From the NCBI GenBank assembly GCA_964632495.1, contig CAZWDS010000007.1:8641-72640 (forward strand): DNA of 64,000 bases, read 5' to 3'. This DNA is from CALKXV01 sp964632495 (GTDB lineage: Bacteria > Pseudomonadota > Alphaproteobacteria > Rhodobacterales > Rhodobacteraceae). Positions 32,789-42,037 of this stretch are shown here, one piece after another; the first letter of the stretch is position 1; every line of letters starts with the position of its first letter. The notes beneath the pieces were generated by a model that was not told the DNA's origin, did not search any database, and saw only the letters and a program-made list of their open reading frames with translations. Both the position numbers and the translations under genes were made by a program.

Positions 32789-34183
32789 ATGACCGAGACC
32801 CGCACCGAAACCGACAGCTTTGGCCCGCTTGAGGTCCCCTCCGATCGCTATTGGGGCGCCCAAACGCAGCGCAGCCTGATGAACTTTCCCATCGGATGGG
32901 AAAAACAGCCCGTCGCCATTGTCCGCGCCCTCGGCGTCATCAAACAAGCCTGCGCCGAAGCCAACAAAGCCGCCGGAGCCTTGGACGCCGAACGCGCCGA
33001 CGCCATGATCGCGGCCGCCAACGAGGTGGTGACCGGCAAACTGGACGATCACTTCCCGCTGGTGGTCTGGCAGACAGGCTCCGGCACACAGTCGAACATG
33101 AATGCGAACGAGGTGATCTCGAACCGCGCCATCGAAATGCTGAGCGGCACGATCGGGTCCAAAGAACCAGTCCACCCGAACGATCATTGCAACATGGGGC
33201 AATCGTCCAACGATACCTTCCCCACGGCTATGCATGTCGCGACCGCCATGACGGCACGCGACGTTCTGTTGCCGGGTCTTCGGAAATTGCACGAAACGCT
33301 GGTTGCCAAGGTCGCCGAGTTTGACGGTATCATCAAAATCGGCCGTACTCACACGATGGACGCCACGCCTCTGACGTTGGCTCAGGAATTCGGCGGTTAT
33401 TCGCATCAGGTCGCCAAATCCATCGAGCGTGTCGAAGCATCGCTGGCCGATATCTATGAACTGGCGCAAGGCGGCACCGCCGTCGGCACCGGATTGAACA
33501 CACGCCCCGGTTGGAGCGAAGAAGTTGCGGCGAACATGGCGCGCATCACTGGCCTGCCCTTCGTGACCGCCCCCAACAAATTCGAAGCCCTTGCCGCCCA
33601 TGATGCCATGGTCGCCATGTCGGGCGCTTTAAAAGCCACGGCCGCGTCGCTATTCAAGATCGCCAACGACATCCGGCTTCTGGGCTCGGGCCCCCGCTGC
33701 GGACTTTACGAATTGCTGCTGCCCGAGAACGAGCCCGGGTCGTCCATCATGCCCGGCAAGGTCAATCCGACGCAGTGTGAGGCGATGACCCAAGTCGCGG
33801 CCCATGTTATCGGCAACGACGCCGCTGTCGGGTTCGCTGGTTCGCAGGGTCACTTTGAACTGAACGTCTACAAACCGATGATGGCCTATAACGTCTTGCA
33901 ATCCATGCAGCTTTTGGGTGATGCGGCCTCTGCCTTCACCGACAATTGCGTGGCCGGCATCCGCGCCAATGAAACCCGCATTGACCAGTTGATGCGCGAA
34001 AGCCTGATGCTGGTCACGGCCCTTGCCCCGACCATCGGCTATGACAACGCCACCACGGTCGCCAAAACAGCCCACAAGAACGGCACCACCCTAAAGGAAG
34101 AAGCCATCGCCCTTGGCTTCGTCGATGCCGAAACTTTCGACCAGGTCGTCCGTCCCGAAAAAATGATCGGCCCGAAGGCGTGA
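32789..34183 (+). CDS. fumC: Class II fumarate hydratase
   Basis: The 464-residue protein starts at the ATG at 32789, eight bases after AAGGA. Family blocks are clear: DRYWGAQTQRSLMNF, TGSGTQSNMNANEVISNRA, the catalytic-site region HPNDHCNMGQSSNDTFPTA and the superfamily signature GSSIMPGKVNPTQCEA. It interconverts fumarate and malate in the citric acid cycle in the cytoplasm. The iron-free class II enzyme is resistant to oxidative stress. Its stop overlaps the next small gene by four bases. Confidence 0.97.
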   Translation: MTETRTETDSFGPLEVPSDRYWGAQTQRSLMNFPIGWEKQPVAIVRALGVIKQACAEANKAAGALDAERADAMIAAANEVVTGKLDDHFPLVVWQTGSGTQSNMNANEVISNRAIEMLSGTIGSKEPVHPNDHCNMGQSSNDTFPTAMHVATAMTARDVLLPGLRKLHETLVAKVAEFDGIIKIGRTHTMDATPLTLAQEFGGYSHQVAKSIERVEASLADIYELAQGGTAVGTGLNTRPGWSEEVAANMARITGLPFVTAPNKFEALAAHDAMVAMSGALKATAASLFKIANDIRLLGSGPRCGLYELLLPENEPGSSIMPGKVNPTQCEAMTQVAAHVIGNDAAVGFAGSQGHFELNVYKPMMAYNVLQSMQLLGDAASAFTDNCVAGIRANETRIDQLMRESLMLVTALAPTIGYDNATTVAKTAHKNGTTLKEEAIALGFVDAETFDQVVRPEKMIGPKA

Positions 34184-34353
34184 GCATCGTCAATCTGAAC
34201 AAGGCGCGAAAATCGCGTGCTAAGGACGAGGCCCGCAAAGCGGCAGACGCCAATGCGGTGAAGTTTGGGCGGACCAAAGCCGCGAAATCCGGCGATGCCG
34301 CCGAAACCGTGAAAACGGCGCAGACCCTTGATGGCGCAAAACGCGAGCCCTGA
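34180..34353 (+). CDS. Small DUF4169-family protein
   Basis: A 57-residue protein with GTG start at 34180, overlapping the fumC stop (GTGA). The sequence begins with SIVNLNKARKSRAKDEARKA, continues with ANAVKFGRTKAAK and ends in TLDGAKREP; this Lys/Arg/Ala-rich pattern with VNL...RK and KxGRTKA fits DUF4169. It is short enough to be missed by simple length filters. It is fully coupled to fumC and to the next gene (TGATG). The function is unknown; the conserved position suggests joint expression with fumarase. Confidence 0.75.
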   Translation: MSIVNLNKARKSRAKDEARKAADANAVKFGRTKAAKSGDAAETVKTAQTLDGAKREP

Positions 34354-34574
34354 TGGGACGGCCTGTCAAACACTCCTTGACGCTGCAACGCCATCGCACC
34401 AGCGTCACGCTGGAGGACGAGTTTTGGCAAGCGTTCCGCGCCATTGCCAAGCAGAACGGGCGCGGCCTGAACGATCTTGCCGCCGAAATCGACGCCGCGC
34501 GCGATACGGACACGGGACTGGCTTCGGCTATTCGCGTGTTTGTCTTGGACCACTATCGAGACAACCAAAAGTGA
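34353..34574 (+). CDS. Ribbon-helix-helix domain protein
   Basis: The 73-residue protein overlaps the preceding stop by one base (TGATG). HSLTLQRHRTSVTLEDEFWQAFRAIAK begins with the beta ribbon, followed by helices with GRGLNDLAAEIDAARD and GLASAIRVFVLDHYRDN, as in the RHH_4 family. Such proteins bind DNA as dimers and often repress their own operon. Regulation of the fumC unit is possible but not shown. Confidence 0.82.
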   Translation: MGRPVKHSLTLQRHRTSVTLEDEFWQAFRAIAKQNGRGLNDLAAEIDAARDTDTGLASAIRVFVLDHYRDNQK

Positions 34575-34587
34575 TGGAAATGACCGG

Positions 34588-35910
34588 TTAGCGGGCCGCA
34601 ACGCGCAACCTGATCCCGTCGCGCGACCGCACTGTCAGATGTGCCACAGGCACCGGTTCGTCCAAAACCTCAAAGCGAAACCTAGCCATCACACAGGCCA
34701 AAAGAACTGCCGCTTCTGCCATGGCAAATCCGGCCCCCGGACACACGCGCGCGCCTGTGGAAAATGGCAACCAAGCCTCTTTCGGAGCGGGCTGCCCTGC
34801 CGCCCAACGACCTGGATCGAAATCGTCCGCATCGGTCCAGTGGTCTACATGACGTCCCAAATGCCACGGTGAAATCACAATCTGTGCCCCGGGTTTAACA
34901 TCCCGCTTGCGAAAATTCTCCGGCAACGCCGTTTCGCGCACGAACATCGGCACAGGCGGATACAGCCGCAGGGTTTCGCGCAGAACGTTGCGCGTCACAC
35001 GCATCTTGGACAGCCCTGAAAAAGCGGGAACGTCCAAAAAGGCTGCAGCTTCATCAGACACTTGCCCGCCCCAGTCGGGTGCAGCCGCCAAACACCACAA
35101 TGCCCACCCCAAAAGAGCGGCGCTTGTCTCATGCCCGGCCAGAAAGAAAATTGCGACCTGATCTACCATCTCGCCCTTGGAAAAGCACTCGCCAGTCTCT
35201 GGATCAGGTGTTGTCATGATCTTGGTGGCCAGATCGTCGGGCGCATTGCCGTTCGAGATGTCCACCTGACGCGCCGCAACCAGTCCTTCGATCAATGCGC
35301 GAAGCGCTTCAGCGGCCTCGCGCGCCGCACGACTTTGGCGCACTGGCAGCCACGGAATCAAAGACGCAATGGTCGCAACAGGTTGTTCGCGCTGAAACGT
35401 CCGGAACGCTTGATAGGTTGCTTGCGCCACGTCATCCTCGATCGGGAGCGAGAACAGCGTGCGAAAAATCACGTCCGCCGTGGCATGGCTGGCCCATGCT
35501 TCGACATCAAGTTTACCGGCCTTGATCCGATTTGCCGCCGCTTCGCCCGCCGCCAACATGGCGTCAAAACTGCTCGACAGCCTGCCCCCTTCAAAGGCCG
35601 GATCGATAATGCGGCGTTGGTGCTGCCATTCGGCTCCGTTGGTGACAAAGACCGAGCGTCCTAACAATGGGGCCAACCCCTTTGTCACGCGGTTAGACTT
35701 GGGGAAATCCGCGGGCCGTTGGTTCAAAACCTCGCGCACCAAGGCTGGCTCGTTCACCAGAAATGAGCGGAAAAACGGTGTGCGAAACTCGGCCATTTTG
35801 GCGCGGTACAATCGTTCGGGCTGGGCCGACAGAATATCTTCGCGAAACATGCGCCAATAGCGCCAAAGCGACACACGCTCGGACCTTGCCCCCGGTTTCG
35901 GCGGTCTCAT
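34588..35910 (-). CDS. Cytochrome P450
   Basis: The 440-residue protein is soluble. The oxygen-binding I-helix reads FFLAGHETSAALLGWAL, the K-helix ExxR is in LRETLRLYPPVPMFVRE, and the heme-binding loop is PFSTGARVCPGAGFAMAEA with the axial Cys. It hydroxylates or otherwise oxidises a lipid or small organic substrate that cannot be read from sequence. It overlaps by four bases the upstream hydrolase-like gene and is cotranscribed with it. Electrons probably come from a ferredoxin such as the one at 31191-31514. Confidence 0.93.
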   Translation of the reverse strand: MRPPKPGARSERVSLWRYWRMFREDILSAQPERLYRAKMAEFRTPFFRSFLVNEPALVREVLNQRPADFPKSNRVTKGLAPLLGRSVFVTNGAEWQHQRRIIDPAFEGGRLSSSFDAMLAAGEAAANRIKAGKLDVEAWASHATADVIFRTLFSLPIEDDVAQATYQAFRTFQREQPVATIASLIPWLPVRQSRAAREAAEALRALIEGLVAARQVDISNGNAPDDLATKIMTTPDPETGECFSKGEMVDQVAIFFLAGHETSAALLGWALWCLAAAPDWGGQVSDEAAAFLDVPAFSGLSKMRVTRNVLRETLRLYPPVPMFVRETALPENFRKRDVKPGAQIVISPWHLGRHVDHWTDADDFDPGRWAAGQPAPKEAWLPFSTGARVCPGAGFAMAEAAVLLACVMARFRFEVLDEPVPVAHLTVRSRDGIRLRVAAR

Positions 35911-37193
35911 GTCATGGTCGAGGTGAACCGCGACGCGGGCACGTCAATGCGGCTGATCGAGGACGGTCGACCGTGGAACCGCTGCTGCAGTGTTTGCGGC
36001 CCGGCGGTGATCTGAAAGTAATCATAATCCCCCGGCTTGTCGAAAGCGCACAGATACTGGAAATGTAGACGGAAATAGCGATGCTTTAAGGACTTCAACG
36101 TCTCGGACGAGAGCGTTTTGGTAAAAGCCGCCGAAATAATGATCGGCCATTTCTGACCCTTATCAGGCGCAACACCCGAAACAGAAACCGGATCGGACAA
36201 GGCAAAGCAACAGCCATCCCCGGGGGCTGACACATCCAGCCACGTGATGTTCTCGTCTGTGCACAAAAGACGCAAATCACGGCGCAATCGCTGAGCTTCG
36301 GGTAAGAACGACACCATTGGGATCACCTGGCCAAGTGTCAGAAGCCCGAGTGCGGGCCCTGTGTCCTGAAACCGCTTGCTTCGCAGAATATCTGCGACCA
36401 GTGACACCGCCAATTGTGCACCGGATGAATGGCCGACGATCAACACCTCATCCACATCATCGCGTAACGCCGCTTCGATCCGATGCCGCCATTCATGAAG
36501 CCGCGCGTCAATCTCGTCGGGATAAGCGCCGCGCCTTTTGGCCGTGTAAGCGTAGTCGTGCATCAGATAATAGGCGTAGGTCTTGTCATCCTGCCCCTTA
36601 AACCATCGCAAGGCCGTTACCGTGACGGGTAAGAAGACTATCCAAAACACACTTGTACCCAAGATCGTGCCCAGCACCGACCCAGAGGGATCGCCAGCGC
36701 CAAATAGCCAAGCCACGCCCGAGACCAGCGAGACAACCAGAAATGCCGCTAGACTGCCCAATACTGAAGCCCCAAACACAGCCAAACCTAACTGTCCCAA
36801 AAGCATCAAAACCGGGTACAAAGCCGCCAGAACCGGGCCTTTTGCAAGCCACGACAACCGCCTGAACGTGCCGCTGGCGATGTAAATCCAAGCTGTTCGG
36901 ATCAATGCAAGGTAAGTGCCCGGAATGCCGCCGCGCATCGAGCCTTGAACCAGATCATTCCACACAAGAACATCGATCTTGGTTTGCACCTGGTCCCCGC
37001 CAATTTCAGCGCGCACACGCCAACCAGTCTCGCTCTGTTCGGACTTTTGCGAAATCCGATAGCCCGAGATCTCGGCCTGTTTCCGGCTTTCCTTGCGGTA
37101 AAGCTCGCGGTAGCGGCGCGGTGGATGGGGGTCGTAGCCAGGGATGTAGAACACCCGGCGACGCGCCACATGTGTCTTTCCCCTGTTCAACAT
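35907..37193 (-). CDS. Membrane protein with alpha/beta-hydrolase motif
   Basis: The 428-residue protein opens with VARRRVFYIPGYDPHPPRRYRELY, an oxyanion-like loop seen in some hydrolases, and has VLIVGHSSGAQLAVSLVADI, a GxSxG nucleophile elbow (GHSSG). Between them lie about three or four membrane helices (near residues 120-200). A lipase or esterase acting on a membrane lipid is plausible; the exact family is not recognised. It is transcribed ahead of the P450 with a four-base overlap, so the two may work on one lipid substrate. Confidence 0.65.
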   Translation of the reverse strand: MLNRGKTHVARRRVFYIPGYDPHPPRRYRELYRKESRKQAEISGYRISQKSEQSETGWRVRAEIGGDQVQTKIDVLVWNDLVQGSMRGGIPGTYLALIRTAWIYIASGTFRRLSWLAKGPVLAALYPVLMLLGQLGLAVFGASVLGSLAAFLVVSLVSGVAWLFGAGDPSGSVLGTILGTSVFWIVFLPVTVTALRWFKGQDDKTYAYYLMHDYAYTAKRRGAYPDEIDARLHEWRHRIEAALRDDVDEVLIVGHSSGAQLAVSLVADILRSKRFQDTGPALGLLTLGQVIPMVSFLPEAQRLRRDLRLLCTDENITWLDVSAPGDGCCFALSDPVSVSGVAPDKGQKWPIIISAAFTKTLSSETLKSLKHRYFRLHFQYLCAFDKPGDYDYFQITAGPQTLQQRFHGRPSSISRIDVPASRFTSTMT

Positions 37194-37286
37194 GAAGCAA
37201 AGACTAGCGAAAGTGTTTGACGCCGGAAAGAAAATTCAACAGTCGCCCCCGAAATCAAAGACTTTGGGAAACAGTTGAACGGTCAC

Positions 37287-38042
37287 TCAGCCAAATGTTT
37301 GTAGAACCGGGAAGGTTTCGTTCAGCCACCAGCTAAAGTCAGTGAATTTGCCCGTCAGCATCAACAAGCCCACGGTCCATAACAGAAGACCCATGACACG
37401 CTCGATCTGCTCCATATGCCGTTTCATCCAGCCCATCAGCCCTTTCAGGCGCGGAAAGAACGCCGCGACCAGTAAGAACGGGATACCAAGACCAGCAGCA
37501 TAAAACGCCAGTAACGTCGTGCCACGCACCACATCGGCTTCGTTTGCTGCAATCGACAGGATCGCGCCAAGAATTGGCCCAATGCACGGTGTCCAGCCGA
37601 ACGCGAAGGCCAGACCCAAAACGTAAGCCCCAAAGGCCGATCCGCCCCTGTCGCCCGCATCAATCCGCATTTCGCGATCCATGAAGCCGATCCGGTAGAT
37701 CCCAAGGAAATGTGCGCCAAAGATCATGATCACCACGCCAGCGGCTGTGACGAACCAATCCTGATTGGACAAAAAGAACCGCCCGAATGCGCTGGCCGTG
37801 AAGCCAAGAAACAAAAAGACCGTCGAAAGACCCAGCACAAAGAACGCCGCAGACCCCAAAGCCCGCCTGCTGGCAGCCTTTTCGCCGCCCTCCATATCAC
37901 TGACGGAAACGCCACCCATATAAGCCAGATAAGGTGGCACAATCGGCAGCACACAAGGGCTGAGGAACGACAAAAGCCCCGCCGCCATGGCAACCAGCAT
38001 GGCAGGCAGCAGACTCATGTCAAAGATATCAAAGCCAAACAT
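37287..38042 (-). CDS. ccdA: Cytochrome c biogenesis protein CcdA
   Basis: The 251-residue membrane protein starts at the ATG at 38042, with AAAGGAG six bases upstream. About six membrane helices are seen, with the two redox Cys in LSFLSPCVLPIVPPYLAYMG and FGWTPCIGPILGAIL. CcdA carries reducing power from cytoplasmic thioredoxin to the periplasm for heme attachment to c-type cytochromes. It is divergent from the sulfur carrier gene tusA, 114 bases away. Confidence 0.93.
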   Translation of the reverse strand: MFGFDIFDMSLLPAMLVAMAAGLLSFLSPCVLPIVPPYLAYMGGVSVSDMEGGEKAASRRALGSAAFFVLGLSTVFLFLGFTASAFGRFFLSNQDWFVTAAGVVIMIFGAHFLGIYRIGFMDREMRIDAGDRGGSAFGAYVLGLAFAFGWTPCIGPILGAILSIAANEADVVRGTTLLAFYAAGLGIPFLLVAAFFPRLKGLMGWMKRHMEQIERVMGLLLWTVGLLMLTGKFTDFSWWLNETFPVLQTFG

Positions 38043-38156
38043 GGCAGCTCCTTTGCCCCGAGGGTGCACTTTACGCTAAGAAATGTCTCTCTGCCCAGAC
38101 ACAAGATCGTCAAAAATTCATGGACAATTGTAACCTTACCGCGCTAACCGCGAAGG

Positions 38157-38384
38157 ATGTCCGAAGATCACTTACTTGATGCACGTGGCCTTTTGTGCCC
38201 GTTGCCCGTCCTAAAGGTGCAAAAGCGCATGCGTGCCTTATCGAAAGGCGCGGTTTTGACTGTTTTGACCGACGATCCAGCTGCGGCAATTGATGTGCCG
38301 CACTATTGCGCAGAATCCGGGAACAAGCTTGTTTCAGCCGAAGATCATGAAACCGGTCACCGTTTCCGAGTTCGAAAGGTCTGA
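38157..38384 (+). CDS. TusA-family sulfurtransferase
   Basis: The 75-residue protein has LLDARGLLCPLPVLKVQKRM with the conserved CPxP sulfur-carrying Cys and the two-layer fold pattern up to DDPAAAIDVPHYCAESG. TusA-like proteins pass persulfide sulfur, for example to tRNA thiolation or molybdenum cofactor. Its start has only AAGG directly before the ATG, so the start is fixed mainly by the family. The next gene follows closely. Confidence 0.88.
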   Translation: MSEDHLLDARGLLCPLPVLKVQKRMRALSKGAVLTVLTDDPAAAIDVPHYCAESGNKLVSAEDHETGHRFRVRKV

Positions 38385-38391
38385 TCCGCCC

Positions 38392-39420
38392 GTGCACGTG
38401 CTGATTGATATCGTTCATCCTGCCGATGTCCTGTTCTTTCTGCGCCCGATCCGCATGCTGCAAGCGCGTGGGGATCGCGTTACCGTGGTTTCGCGGCAAA
38501 AAGATGTCGCGACCGATCTGCTGGATGGCTTCGGCGTGTCGCATCGGGTGATTTCCAAACAGGGTTCGGGCGTTGTTTCTTTGGCCCGGGAATTGTTGCA
38601 ACGGGACTGGTCGCTTTGGCGCATTGTTCGACGTGATAAACCCGATGTTATGCTGGGATTTGGCGGTGTGGCGATCTCTCACGTCGGCCGTTTGACCGGT
38701 GTGCCATCGGTTGCTTTTTACGACAGCGAAACGGCCACGCTTCAAAACCGCATCACCTTCCCCTTCGTGACCCAGTTGGTGGTGCCGGAAAGCTATGACG
38801 GGCCTGTGCCTGAAAAGCGCACGATGCGCCTGCCCGGCACCAAGGACCTGAGTTATTTTCACCCCAATGCCTTCAAGCCCGACCGCGCCCGCGCCTTGGA
38901 TGCAGGTTTAGATCCCGACGGACCGAATGTTTTTGTCCGGATCGTGAAATGGGGCGCCAACCACGATATCGGGAAAAGCGGCTGGTCGGTCGAGATTGCA
39001 AACAGGCTGGTCGATACGTTCAAAGAGAAAGCTCGGCTACATGTCTCGGCGGAAGAAGACGTTCCGGATGTTTTGAAACCGTTTCTATGGGCAGGCCAGC
39101 CGGAAGACGTGCACCATCTTTTGGGACATTCGGATGTCTATCTGGGTGAAAGCGCCACAATGGCCTGCGAGGCCGCCACCATGGGCACGCCTGCGATCTA
39201 TGCCGGGCACGATTTTCTTGGCTATACGCGCGGATTGGAACGCGCCGGATTGTTGCACAACGTCATGCCCGAAGACCGCAACACATTGCCGGAACTGGCG
39301 AAATCCTTGCTGAACAACCGCGACGCTTTTGATACAGCACGCGCGCACTGGCTAGCCGCTTGCCCGGATTGGGCGGAAAGCATCGTAGACATCGCAGATC
39401 GTTTTGCGACATCCGACTAA
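38392..39420 (+). CDS. DUF354-family protein (GT-B glycosyltransferase-like)
   Basis: The 342-residue protein is given a GTG start at 38392, because the family usually begins with VHVLIDIVHPADVLFFLRP; an in-frame ATG at 38347 would add 15 residues and overlap tusA. Family blocks include GDRVTVVSRQKDV, RRDKPDVMLGFGGVAISHVG, SVAFYDSETATLQN and LLGHSDVYLGESATMACEAA, which look like UDP-GlcNAc 2-epimerase or GT-B enzymes. The substrate is unknown. It ends before a shared terminator with rne. Confidence 0.75.
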   Translation: MHVLIDIVHPADVLFFLRPIRMLQARGDRVTVVSRQKDVATDLLDGFGVSHRVISKQGSGVVSLARELLQRDWSLWRIVRRDKPDVMLGFGGVAISHVGRLTGVPSVAFYDSETATLQNRITFPFVTQLVVPESYDGPVPEKRTMRLPGTKDLSYFHPNAFKPDRARALDAGLDPDGPNVFVRIVKWGANHDIGKSGWSVEIANRLVDTFKEKARLHVSAEEDVPDVLKPFLWAGQPEDVHHLLGHSDVYLGESATMACEAATMGTPAIYAGHDFLGYTRGLERAGLLHNVMPEDRNTLPELAKSLLNNRDAFDTARAHWLAACPDWAESIVDIADRFATSD

Positions 39421-39434
39421 GGGGAATGCCAACG

Positions 39435-39469
39435 AAAAAAGCGGACCGGTTTCTCAACCGATCCGCTTT
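39435..39469 (-). terminator. Terminator for rne, shared by convergent genes
   Basis: On the minus strand the stem AAAGCGGATCGGTT pairs with AACCGGTCCGCTTT around GAGA with one G-T pair, followed by a run of T (six A at 39435-39440 on the plus strand). It lies between the 3' ends of the DUF354 gene and rne and probably serves mainly rne. Confidence 0.8.
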
Positions 39470-39493
39470 CCTTAAGCTTCTTTAAATGCGCGG

Positions 39494-42037
39494 CTAGCGG
39501 CCCATGGACCACCATCCGCGTTTGCGNNNNNNNNNNNNNNNNNNNNNNNNNNNNNNNNNNNNNNNNNNNNNNNNNNNNNNNNNNNNNNNNNNNNNNNNNN
39601 NNNNNNNNNNNNNNNNNNNNNNNNNNTCGGGCGCAGACTCCGGTTCGGCACTAGGCGCGGGTGCGCTTTCGCTTTCGGCCACGTCTTCGGCGGCAACCTT
39701 TTTCTTACGTGTACGACGACGCTTCGGCTTTTCCTCTTTGGGTGCCTCTTCGGTAACTGCGTCTTCTGCCAAGGCAACTTCGGCTTCAGCGGGCGCAGCT
39801 TCAGTCTCGGTCACCTCCGCAGGAGCCACTTCTTTTTTCTTACGGCTCCGACGGCGGCGTTTGGGTTTTTCTTCTGTGGCTTCGCCTTCTACAGCATCGG
39901 GCGACGCTTCAGCGTCTGCCCCCTCAGCCGCTGGCGCTTCGCCTTCGGACGACTGAGCCTCTTGCTGATGAGCCTCATCACCTTGCCCTTCGCCTCCGCC
40001 TTTACCCCGACGACGACGCCGGCGACGGCGCTTCTTCTTCGGCTGATCTTCACCCTCAACGGCCTCGGGCACTTCGGCTGCATCCGCTTCCACAGCGGCC
40101 TCTTCAGCCATTTCCTCTTCGATTTCAGCCATCAAAGACGCATCGACCGAAACAACAGGCGCCGAAACCTCAACCTTGCGGGTTTGGGTCTTGAATTTCT
40201 CGACCGAGAAATCAGGCGACACCAGATGCGGGTCAGCCTCAAGCCGCACAGCCATGCCGTAGCGCGCTTCGATCTGTCCGATATGTTCGCGCTTCATGTT
40301 CATCAGGAAGTTGATGATCGACACGGGCGCCTTCACCAACACCTCGCGTGAGCGGCGACGCACGCCTTCTTCTTCCAACTGCCGCAAAATCGTCAGGCCA
40401 ACACTGTCTTCGGACCGGATCAAACCGGTGCCATGACAAGACGGACAGGGCTGGGTTGAGGCCTCAAGCATGCCCGGACGCAACCGCTGACGCGACATTT
40501 CCAACAGGCCAAAACCGGAAATCCGGCCCACCTGAATACGTGCACGATCCGTTTTCAAACGGTCCTTGAACCGCTTTTCAACCGCCAAGTTGTTCTTGCG
40601 CTCTTCCATGTCGATGTAGTCGATCACGATCAGACCGGCCAAGTCACGCAAGCGCAACTGACGTGCCACTTCGTCCGAGGCTTCAAGGTTGGTCTTCAAC
40701 GCTGTATCCTCGATCGAGCCTTCTTTCGTGGCTTTCCCCGAGTTCACGTCAATCGCCACCAAAGCTTCGGTCACACCGATCACGATGTACCCGCCGGATT
40801 TCAGCTGCACCGTTGGATTGAACATGCCCGCCAGATAGCTTTCCACCTGATAGCGTGCAAAAAGCGGCATGGCTTCGGCATAGTGTTTCACGTTCTTGGC
40901 GTGTGACGGCATGATCATTTTCATGAACTCTTTGGCCGTGCGGAACCCGCCCTCGCCTTCAACCCAAACCTCGTCAATTTCGCGGCTGTACAGATCGCGG
41001 ATCGAGCGTTTGATCAGGTTGCCTTCTTCGTAGATCTTCGCAGGGGCAATGGATTGCAGCGTCAACTCGCGGATCTGCTCCCACAAGCGCTGCAAATACT
41101 CATAGTCACGCTTGATCTCGGTCTTTGTCCGCTTGGCCCCTGCCGTGCGCACGATCAGACCTGCCCCCTCGGGCACCTCGATCTCGCCTGCGATGGCCTT
41201 CAACTTTTTGCGGTCAGCGGCATTGGTGATCTTGCGGCTGATCCCACCACCGCGTGCGGTATTCGGCATCAAGACGCAGTAGCGACCGGCAAGGCTGAGG
41301 TATGTGGTCAACGCAGCACCCTTGTTGCCACGCTCTTCTTTTACAACCTGAACCAGAAGGATCTGGCGCACCTTGATCACTTCTTGAATTTTATAGCGCC
41401 GCGCACGTTGCTTGCGGGGACGGCGGATCTCTTCGGTCGTGTCATCGTCAGCAATCGCTTCGATGCTTTCGTCCTTTTCGGACGCATCGACAGGCTTGTC
41501 CTCGTCATCACCCTCTTCCACCAATCCAGTGGCAGCCTCGGCGTCAGCATCCAGATCAACAACATCCATCGCCGTGATCTCGGCAGGCGCATCAGCATCA
41601 GAAGCTTCGCCTACCTGATCTTCACCAGCGTCGGTAGGGGCGCCAACTTCTTTGGTCGCGGTCTCGTCTTCGCTGACGGCAGCTTCTGCCTTTGGCTTTC
41701 TGCGTCGGCGGCGCTTGGGTTTTTCGTCTTCCTCGGCTTCCGCCTGCGCGATTGCCATTTCTTCGGCGATCAGCGCCTCGCGGTCCGCGACGGGGATCTG
41801 ATAATAATCAGGATGGATCTCGGAAAACGCCAAAAAGCCATGACGATTCCCGCCATAGTCGATAAAGGCAGCCTGCAACGAGGGTTCGACCCGCGTGACT
41901 TTGGCTAGATAGATATTTCCAGAGAGTTGGCGTTTGTTTTCGGACTCAAAGTCAAATTCTTCAACTTTGTTACCGTCGACAACCACCACGCGGGTCTCCT
42001 CCGCGTGGGTGGCATCGATAAGCATCTTTTTAGACAT
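39494..42037 (-). CDS. rne: Ribonuclease E (C-terminal tail interrupted by a 100-N gap)
   Basis: The protein begins KKMLIDATHAEETRVVVVDG, the standard alphaproteobacterial RNase E start. The S1 domain (about 38-95 and 213-260) is split by an insertion of about 118 residues rich in Asp, Glu and Ala with basic ends. The catalytic part shows AIDVNSGKATKEGSIEDTAL, LIVIDYIDM and the zinc-link CPSCHGTG. The tail is low-complexity with repeated KPKRRRR and Glu/Ala blocks, the usual degradosome scaffold, and ends KRGWWSMGR. The gap (39527-39626) falls in this repetitive tail, so about 33 residues are unknown. Rne starts decay of most mRNA and matures rRNA and tRNA. Confidence 0.93.
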   Translation of the reverse strand: MSKKMLIDATHAEETRVVVVDGNKVEEFDFESENKRQLSGNIYLAKVTRVEPSLQAAFIDYGGNRHGFLAFSEIHPDYYQIPVADREALIAEEMAIAQAEAEEDEKPKRRRRRKPKAEAAVSEDETATKEVGAPTDAGEDQVGEASDADAPAEITAMDVVDLDADAEAATGLVEEGDDEDKPVDASEKDESIEAIADDDTTEEIRRPRKQRARRYKIQEVIKVRQILLVQVVKEERGNKGAALTTYLSLAGRYCVLMPNTARGGGISRKITNAADRKKLKAIAGEIEVPEGAGLIVRTAGAKRTKTEIKRDYEYLQRLWEQIRELTLQSIAPAKIYEEGNLIKRSIRDLYSREIDEVWVEGEGGFRTAKEFMKMIMPSHAKNVKHYAEAMPLFARYQVESYLAGMFNPTVQLKSGGYIVIGVTEALVAIDVNSGKATKEGSIEDTALKTNLEASDEVARQLRLRDLAGLIVIDYIDMEERKNNLAVEKRFKDRLKTDRARIQVGRISGFGLLEMSRQRLRPGMLEASTQPCPSCHGTGLIRSEDSVGLTILRQLEEEGVRRRSREVLVKAPVSIINFLMNMKREHIGQIEARYGMAVRLEADPHLVSPDFSVEKFKTQTRKVEVSAPVVSVDASLMAEIEEEMAEEAAVEADAAEVPEAVEGEDQPKKKRRRRRRRRGKGGGEGQGDEAHQQEAQSSEGEAPAAEGADAEASPDAVEGEATEEKPKRRRRSRKKKEVAPAEVTETEAAPAEAEVALAEDAVTEEAPKEEKPKRRRTRKKKVAAEDVAESESAPAPSAEPESAPXXXXXXXXXXXXXXXXXXXXXXXXXXXXXXXXXXRKRGWWSMGR
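39527..39626. other. Assembly gap (100 N) within rne
   Basis: Exactly 100 N, the usual placeholder for a gap of unknown size. The reading frame happens to continue across it to a plausible RNase E end, which is consistent with but does not prove a length near 100. The cause is probably the repetitive tail coding sequence. Confidence 0.95.

Noticed and set aside
41054..41908. Plus-strand frame of 284 codons opposite rne
   Set aside because: Antisense of the conserved RNase E catalytic and S1 regions; no start signal and unnatural composition.
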